From assembly GCA_036398215.1 (NCBI GenBank), contig DASWHK010000007.1:1-17990 (forward strand): a stretch of DNA of 17,990 bases. The letters are read 5' to 3'. The DNA is from DASWHK01 sp036398215. Lineage in GTDB: Bacteria; Acidobacteriota; UBA890. Under the pieces are notes generated by a model, which saw only the letters and a list, made by a program, of their open reading frames with translations, did not search any database and had not been told where the DNA came from. Shown in pieces: positions 13,959-17,990 of the stretch (within the stretch, counting starts at the first letter, position 1; every line of letters begins with the position of its first letter). A program made the position numbers and the translations under genes.

Positions 13959-14354
13959 ATGGTGACGATCCACTACTCCGATCTCCTGTTCACGTTGATC
14001 ACGATCAGTGTCGTGTGCGTGAGCATTGCGGTAGTCATCGGGATGCTGCGCCTGCGGCTCGTCCTGCAACGCGTCGATCGCGTCATGCAGGAAGCCGAGA
14101 CGCTGGCGCCGTCTCTCGATCGGCTCCTGCAGGAGTCGGAGAAGACGCTCCGAGCGACGCGACAGCTCTCGGAGCGGGCCACCGACATCGCGGAGGACGT
14201 GGAGACGCTGACGACCGAAACACGGCGCGCAGCCGCTCCGCTCATCCGCGAGCTCGGCCACCATGCCGACAACGCCATCATCCCGCTCCGCCAACTTTCC
14301 GCCCTCATCGTGGGCACGAAAGCCGGCCTGGCCGCCCTCGGCCGGGACCGGTAG
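13959..14354 (+). CDS. DUF948-like membrane protein (131 aa)
   Basis: The ATG at 13959 begins MVTIHYSDLLFTLITISVVC; the frame extends upstream without protein-like sequence. One N-terminal transmembrane helix (about 9-32) is followed by a long helical, heptad-rich segment (about 40-100, LQRVDRVMQEAETLAPSLDR onward). This is the layout of DUF948/YtxG-like general-stress proteins. No strong ribosome site is visible (GAAAGG is 16 bases away), so the start could be the adjacent GTG at 13962. It is followed 18 nt later by a YtxH-like gene, a partnership also seen in Firmicutes, where ytxG and ytxH are neighbours under stress control. Function is not known beyond envelope association. Confidence 0.78.
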   Translation: MVTIHYSDLLFTLITISVVCVSIAVVIGMLRLRLVLQRVDRVMQEAETLAPSLDRLLQESEKTLRATRQLSERATDIAEDVETLTTETRRAAAPLIRELGHHADNAIIPLRQLSALIVGTKAGLAALGRDR

Positions 14355-14372
14355 CTCCCAAAGGAGAGCACC

Positions 14373-14732
14373 ATGAGCAGCAAGGAAAAAGAAATCGTCC
14401 AGGAGGCCACCAACGGCAGGACGCCCGGTTTGCGCCCCTTCCTGATCGGACTGGCGACCGGCGGCGCGGCGGCGCTGCTGCTCACCCCGAAGACCGGCTC
14501 CGACATGCGCCGCGACATCGCCCAGGGCGCCGCGAAGGCCCGCGACGAGGCTTCTGCGCTGGCCAAGTCGACCTCGGAGAAGGCCGCCGGCACGTACCGC
14601 GACGTCTCCGAGCGGGCGAAGAAGGTGGTCAACGAGACCAAGGCCTCCGCCGAGAACCACCGACAGGCGCTCCGCGAGGCCTTCGAAGAGGGTCGCCAAG
14701 CCTACCGCCGCGAGCTCGAGAAGGCGGGCTGA
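14373..14732 (+). CDS. YtxH-like protein (119 aa)
   Basis: AAAGGAGAG precedes the ATG at good spacing. Residues 20-40 contain RPFLIGLATGGAAALLLTPK followed by TGSDMRRDI. This is the YtxH signature: a short Gly/Ala membrane helix, LL-P-K-(S/T)G, then a basic helix. The remainder is a charged amphipathic helix with Lys/Glu/Ala repeats (about 45-119), similar to apolipoprotein/LEA-like tails. YtxH proteins are small stress-associated membrane proteins of unknown mechanism. Likely co-transcribed with the gene before it and the permease after it. Confidence 0.88.
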   Translation: MSSKEKEIVQEATNGRTPGLRPFLIGLATGGAAALLLTPKTGSDMRRDIAQGAAKARDEASALAKSTSEKAAGTYRDVSERAKKVVNETKASAENHRQALREAFEEGRQAYRRELEKAG

Positions 14733-14823
14733 GGAGGGCGAAGGCGCCTGTCGCCGGCGAGGCGGTCATGCCGACCTCCCCGTCGAGCTGCCATGATCCG
14801 CGCTCACCGTGGAGCATAGAGAA

Positions 14824-15957
14824 ATGAACGACGAGGTGCGAGGCGAGCGTGAGGCGCCGGGCCCCGATCCGCTGGCTCGACCCGGCCGGGGGGCCGGCGC
14901 AGCCCGCTGCGCCCTGTCGCGGGACCTGCGCTCGAGCGCGGCGTTCGGACTGTTCGTCCTGGCGGCGCTGTACACGCTGCACATCGCGCGGGCGCTGATC
15001 ATCCCGGTCGTCCTCGCGATCATGCTCTCGCTGGTGCTGGCGCCGGCCGTCCGCTATCTCAAGCGCGTCGGCATCGCCGAGCCCATCGGCTCCGCGGCCG
15101 TCCTGATGGTCCTGCTGGCCGGCTTGGCGACGGGCGTCTATCGGTTCGCGGCGCCGGCGGCGGCCTGGCTCAGCGAGGAGCCGCCGCGACTGCTGCAGCC
15201 CGACCCCCGCCTGCCCGGCCTGGCCGCCGAGGCGCTGCGCACCGTCGCCCAGCGGCTCACGGCGGTGCTTGGCATCTATCAAGAGAGCCCGCCGCTCAAC
15301 GGCGGGGAGTTCGACGCCGCCCTCCAGCTCGGCGGCGTCGTCTTCGGGGTGACGTTCAGCTTCGTGGCCGGCCTGCTGGTGATGTTCGTGCTGCTGTACG
15401 TCTTGCTCGCCTCCGGCGACCTGTCGCGGCGCAAGCTCGTCAAGCTGCTGCCGACGCTGGCGGAAAAGAAGCGCGCCATCAGGATCGCCCGGCGGACCGA
15501 GGAGCAGATCTCCAGCTACCTGTTCACCATAACCTGCATCAACGTGGGCCTCGGCGTCGCGGTGGGCGCGGCGATGTACCTGCTCGGGATGCCGACGCCG
15601 TTTCTGTGGGGCACGATGGCGGGGCTGCTGAACTTCGCGCCCTTCGCCGGCAGCATGGTGAGCGCGCTGGTGCTGCTGGCGGTCGCCTCGGTCACCTTCG
15701 ACTCGATCGAAAAGCTCGTCCTCGTCCCCCTGGTGTACATCGCCCTGACGACGATCGAGGCGTATCTCGTGACCCCGACGATCCTGGGCAGGAGGTTCCG
15801 GCTCAACGTCATCGCCGTCTTCCTGTCGCTCTTTTTCTGGGGCTGGATGTGGGGCCCCGCCGGCGTGCTGCTGGCAGTCCCGATGCTCGCCACCCTGAAG
15901 ATCATCAGCGATCAGGTCGACAGACTCGCCCCGCTCGGCGAGCTCCTCGGCCGCTGA
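14824..15957 (+). CDS. AI-2E / PerM family permease (377 aa)
   Basis: Two hydrophobic helices (from about FGLFVLAALYTLHIARALII) begin a typical AI-2E-transporter (TqsA/YdiK/PerM) fold with about eight transmembrane segments. These include ILAIMLSLVLAPAVRYLKR-like helix 2 and the C-terminal block PTPFLWGTMAGLLNFAPFAG, TIEAYLVTPTILGRRFRLN, then WGWMWGPAGVLLAVPMLATL. The Glu-Ala-Tyr and PAG motifs are conserved in the family. Family members include an autoinducer-2 exporter and Na+/H+ antiporters, so the substrate cannot be assigned from sequence. The ATG at 14824 has GGAG nine bases upstream; a GTG at 14809 is an in-frame alternative. Length fits the family (340-380). Confidence 0.92.
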   Translation: MNDEVRGEREAPGPDPLARPGRGAGAARCALSRDLRSSAAFGLFVLAALYTLHIARALIIPVVLAIMLSLVLAPAVRYLKRVGIAEPIGSAAVLMVLLAGLATGVYRFAAPAAAWLSEEPPRLLQPDPRLPGLAAEALRTVAQRLTAVLGIYQESPPLNGGEFDAALQLGGVVFGVTFSFVAGLLVMFVLLYVLLASGDLSRRKLVKLLPTLAEKKRAIRIARRTEEQISSYLFTITCINVGLGVAVGAAMYLLGMPTPFLWGTMAGLLNFAPFAGSMVSALVLLAVASVTFDSIEKLVLVPLVYIALTTIEAYLVTPTILGRRFRLNVIAVFLSLFFWGWMWGPAGVLLAVPMLATLKIISDQVDRLAPLGELLGR

Positions 15958-16104
15958 TGGGGGAATCGGCCACCGAAGATCGAACGGGCGACCTGGCGAT
16001 CCGATGACACGGTCCAAGCGCTTTCTCCGCTACCTCTCCGACCGCCGCCTAGCTCCTAGCCTTCAAGGGGTGCGGAAAATGGGCCTAGCTGACCGGGCAT
16101 CGTC

Positions 16105-16201
16105 GGCGCTATGGGTCCCCGCGGAAGGCAGCGCGTCATTCGTTACGCCGGCCGTGGGGCCCGGAGACACGCGAGAGCCTCTCGCGGGGACCCATAGCGC
16201 C
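16105..16201. repeat. 19-nt perfect inverted repeat (large stem-loop)
   Basis: GGCGCTATGGGTCCCCGCG (16105-16123) is exactly complementary to 16183-16201. The 59-nt interior holds further GC-rich symmetry. No flanking T-run. Lies about 150 nt after the permease gene; could be a terminator, REP-like element or mobile-element end. Confidence 0.6.
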
Positions 16202-16318
16202 TCCTCCACCCTCTGCTCCGTCTCTGCAAGCTCGGACCGGCGGACGAACGCGATCGCCACGCCAGCGGCCTTACTCCGTGCCAAGTTGGCGACCTTGCCG
16301 GCGGCCCGATGGGTGCCC

Positions 16319-16341
16319 GGTCCGCCAGCCGTGGGCGGACC
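16319..16341. repeat. 8-bp hairpin sharing sequence with the long inverted repeat
   Basis: GGTCCGCC (16319-16326) and GGCGGACC (16334-16341) form a perfect stem with loop AGCCGTG. The segment GGTCCGCCAGCCG recurs in reverse orientation at 16395-16407 and in direct orientation in the right arm near 17943. Confidence 0.5.
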
Positions 16342-16358
16342 GAGCGCCATTTGTCTTC

Positions 16359-16425
16359 GCCAGCGCAGCCACTGTGTCGACACACCTAACGCTCGGCTGG
16401 CGGACCGACCACCCCCGGTCCGAGG
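16359..16425. repeat. Left arm of a 67-nt inverted repeat
   Basis: Matches the reverse complement of 17924-17990 at 66 of 67 positions (only 16375 differs). The arm contains CACACCTAACGCTCGGCTGG. The right arm is cut by the window edge, so the repeat may extend further. Confidence 0.85.
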
Positions 16426-16634
16426 TGACATTCTCGGTCTCCGCCCGAAGAAGACGCAAGGCATCTACGTCGTTCCCACCGCTCAATATCCCCGGCTGGG
16501 GTACCTATTCACGAAACGTACTGCCCGCACAATTGTTGAAATGTCAGGGTATCCTTGCTAGAAACGGTTGTTGGTTGAAGAAGAAGTTGCCTTCCTCCTT
16601 CAGGAGGAGTCCCCTCGCCAGATCCCACGGCACC

Positions 16635-17810
16635 ATGCGAGTTGGAAAAGCAATGAGGCTCCAGAGTGCTATTGCACGCGCAAGGGCCAACGGCAACGAG
16701 GCAACTCGATGCCCGTGTTCGGTGTTCAGCAGCACCATGGTGCTCCTGACGGTGGCGCTAGCTTCCCAGGCGTGCGGCGTACCAACAGAGAAGCCTCCCC
16801 CGCGCTACCTGGAGGAAACCACGCTCGTTCCCGATCTCGTTCTAGACGGGCCTGAGCTCTACAAGCCGACGTCCGTGGCGGTCGATGGCGGCGGGCGAAT
16901 CCATGTGCTTGACGCCGGCAACTACAGGCTCAACACGTACTCCTCATCTGGGAAGTTAATGGCACAACGTGGTCGCAGGGGCGAGGGGCCGGAGGAATTC
17001 CCGCTTTTGCAGGAAGGCCAAAGCGAGGTGGCTGTTCGCGATTCGACTGCGGTCGTCATGATGCCGGGCCCGCAGCGACTCCTCGTGTGGGACCTTTCCA
17101 TGGAGGTTGCAAGTACCTTCCGGGTCGGCGCCCGTCCAAGAAGCCTTGCTTTCGACGGATCCACGATCTATCTGACAGTGGACTCCGCCGGCGCGCCCGA
17201 TGTTACGGGCTCAGTCTCTGCGTACTCGCTTGACGGTACTCTCCTGGCAGAGTTTGGAGAGCGGTTTCGCCCGGAGTGGAACGACCCCTCCACGCATCGT
17301 CTCGTGCGGCTTCAGAACTGGTCGATGATCGCGGTAAGCCCGCGAGGACTCCTGTTCGAGATCGGCAGATGGTGGCCGTGGCTGCGCGCGTACTCTGAGC
17401 GAGCCCAACGATGGGAGAAGTGGCTCGACTTCTCTTGGTTGAGCAACCCTGCAAGGAGAGAGTTCTTTGGGCGTCCGCGAACAGAACTCGCCGAGTTGAG
17501 CTTTGCAGCCATCCAAGAGGACCGCTCTAAATCGTCGCCGAGGATCTTCGATCTCGCGGCCTCTGATCAGGCGGTGTTCGCTCTTCTCGGCACATCGGGG
17601 AACGTACAGGTCTTCAACCACGACGGGAGTCCTACGGCGAACTACCGGCTGTTCCCTGCCGACGTTGACCCGGAGGCCGCAGCTGACCTGAAGCCGCTAC
17701 CTACTCCGCAGGCGATGGCGTTCGGGGTCAACCCAGATGGGTCGCGGTTGTGCACTGCGTCTTTCCACACGGCTCGCGTCTTGTGTTACGACCTCGACCT
17801 CGGCGGCTGA
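16635..17810 (+). CDS. Exported six-bladed beta-propeller (NHL-like) protein (391 aa)
   Basis: After a hydrophobic segment (MVLLTVALASQACG, Cys possibly a lipidation site, though the lipobox is weak) comes a propeller with NHL-type blades: LYKPTSVAVDGGGRIHVLDA then GNYRLNTYSSSGKLMAQRGR, and later FDLAASDQAVFALLGTSGNV. Such proteins are common exported binding or sensor domains; the ligand is unknown. The start is uncertain: ATG 16635 and ATG 16653 give long N-regions, while GTG 16722 or ATG 16737 would give a compact signal peptide but have no ribosome site. Codon use is visibly less G/C-biased than in the neighbouring genes (for example TCA, TTA, GCA and CGT codons), and the gene sits between inverted-repeat arms, both hinting at horizontal acquisition. 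Confidence 0.75.
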   Translation: MRVGKAMRLQSAIARARANGNEATRCPCSVFSSTMVLLTVALASQACGVPTEKPPPRYLEETTLVPDLVLDGPELYKPTSVAVDGGGRIHVLDAGNYRLNTYSSSGKLMAQRGRRGEGPEEFPLLQEGQSEVAVRDSTAVVMMPGPQRLLVWDLSMEVASTFRVGARPRSLAFDGSTIYLTVDSAGAPDVTGSVSAYSLDGTLLAEFGERFRPEWNDPSTHRLVRLQNWSMIAVSPRGLLFEIGRWWPWLRAYSERAQRWEKWLDFSWLSNPARREFFGRPRTELAELSFAAIQEDRSKSSPRIFDLAASDQAVFALLGTSGNVQVFNHDGSPTANYRLFPADVDPEAAADLKPLPTPQAMAFGVNPDGSRLCTASFHTARVLCYDLDLGG

Positions 17811-17812
17811 CT

Positions 17813-17842
17813 CCTCGGTAGCCTCCGGCGGGCTGCCTGAGG
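17813..17842 (+). terminator. Stem-loop after the propeller gene
   Basis: CCTCGGTAGCC (17813-17823) pairs with GGCTGCCTGAGG (17831-17842) with one wobble and one bulged T around a seven-base loop, three bases past the stop. No T-tract follows. Confidence 0.45.
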
Positions 17843-17923
17843 TGTTGACCGCGCATCGTCGAGGGGCGGCATGACGAGCTGTGGCGTCGTCGCCCAGCCG
17901 ACGTGCCGGGTTCGACCAGGTGG

Positions 17924-17990
17924 CCTCGGACCGGGGGTGGTCGGTCCGCCAGCCGAGCGTTAGGTGTGTCGACGCAGTGGCTGCGCTGGC
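17924..17990. repeat. Right arm of the 67-nt inverted repeat (runs off window)
   Basis: Reverse complement of 16359-16425 with one mismatch; contains CCAGCCGAGCGTTAGGTGTG. It reaches the last base, so the true length is unknown. No gene is seen in the 114 nt between the propeller stop and this arm. Confidence 0.85.

Larger units (their letters stand above)
15958..16634. other. Gene-free interval with multiple inverted repeats
   Basis: About 680 nt between the permease and the propeller gene. GC content drops toward the right. Open frames crossing it lack ribosome sites and run through the repeats, so I treat them as non-coding. It contains a 19-nt perfect inverted repeat (16105-16201), a hairpin at 16319-16341 and the left arm of the 67-nt inverted repeat (16359-16425). 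A hairpin at 16593-16608 (TCCTCC/GGAGGA, loop TTCA) folds up a Shine-Dalgarno-like sequence. Confidence 0.5.

Noticed and set aside
12435..14699. Minus-strand open frame of 754 codons opposite the sortase and stress genes.
   Set aside because: It is antisense to three recognised genes and has a low-complexity Arg/Gly/Ala translation; long antisense frames are expected at this GC content.
14629..16017. Minus-strand open frame of 462 codons rich in His/Gln/Arg/Asp.
   Set aside because: Exact antisense of the AI-2E-family permease; composition is the mirror of membrane-protein codons.
16004..16561. Plus-strand open frame of 185 codons after the permease gene.
   Set aside because: No ribosome site or recognisable protein, and it runs through the 19-nt and 67-nt inverted repeats.
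16384..17965. Integron attC sites: ACCTAAC at 16384-16390 and GTTAGGT at 17959-17965 fit the R''/R' consensus and flank a single low-GC gene.
   Set aside because: Neither has its partner box at attC distance on the right strand, and the two copies are inverted relative to each other. They are simply parts of the 67-nt inverted repeat.

Overview
This is a high-GC window (roughly two-thirds G+C, strong G/C third-position bias in most genes) from a diderm bacterium. Two Omp85-type outer-membrane barrels, several lipoproteins and many exported proteins show an outer membrane. Together with a class D-like sortase, a purple-acid-phosphatase-like lipoprotein and a beta-propeller protein, this gene mix resembles Acidobacteriota (Thermoanaerobaculia-like) or another soil/sediment diderm. 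That assignment is inference, because no marker gene is present. No rRNA, tRNA, CRISPR array or transposase gene was seen.

Layout. 1-1555: 3' part of a patatin-POTRA-Omp85 barrel gene. 1693-2028 (minus): small unknown protein. 2029-2833: about 800 nt without a convincing gene, ending in a hairpin-rich tract and a promoter-operator. 2834-3052: small HisKA-like helical hairpin protein, probably leaderless. 3150-3317: DUF1328 membrane peptide with a possible anti-Shine-Dalgarno leader. 3737-5215: TPR-SLH lipoprotein. 5221-6216 and 6210-6953 (both minus): metallophosphoesterase lipoprotein and its translationally coupled membrane-anchored upstream partner. 7358-11772 (plus): an apparent operon of an Omp85 barrel, an exported protein with kinase-like catalytic motifs, a chain of four overlapping micro-ORFs made of a tandem repeat, and a glycine-zipper envelope protein. 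12077-13607: an LPxTA-type sortase substrate followed by its probable sortase. 13959-15957: DUF948-like protein, YtxH-like protein and AI-2E/PerM-family permease. 16635-17810: a lower-GC gene for a beta-propeller protein, flanked by a 67-nt inverted repeat that runs off the window end.

How the genes fit together. Nearly everything is envelope biology: outer-membrane barrels, lipoproteins, sortase anchoring, an exported phosphatase-like enzyme and small stress-type membrane proteins (DUF1328, YtxH, DUF948, Gly-zipper). The most unusual structures are: (i) the micro-ORF chain at 10685-10855, where every stop overlaps the next start up to the Gly-zipper gene; (ii) the exported kinase-like protein encoded directly behind an Omp85 barrel; (iii) the sortase/LPRTA substrate pair in a diderm; and (iv) the inverted-repeat-bounded, compositionally distinct propeller gene at the right end.
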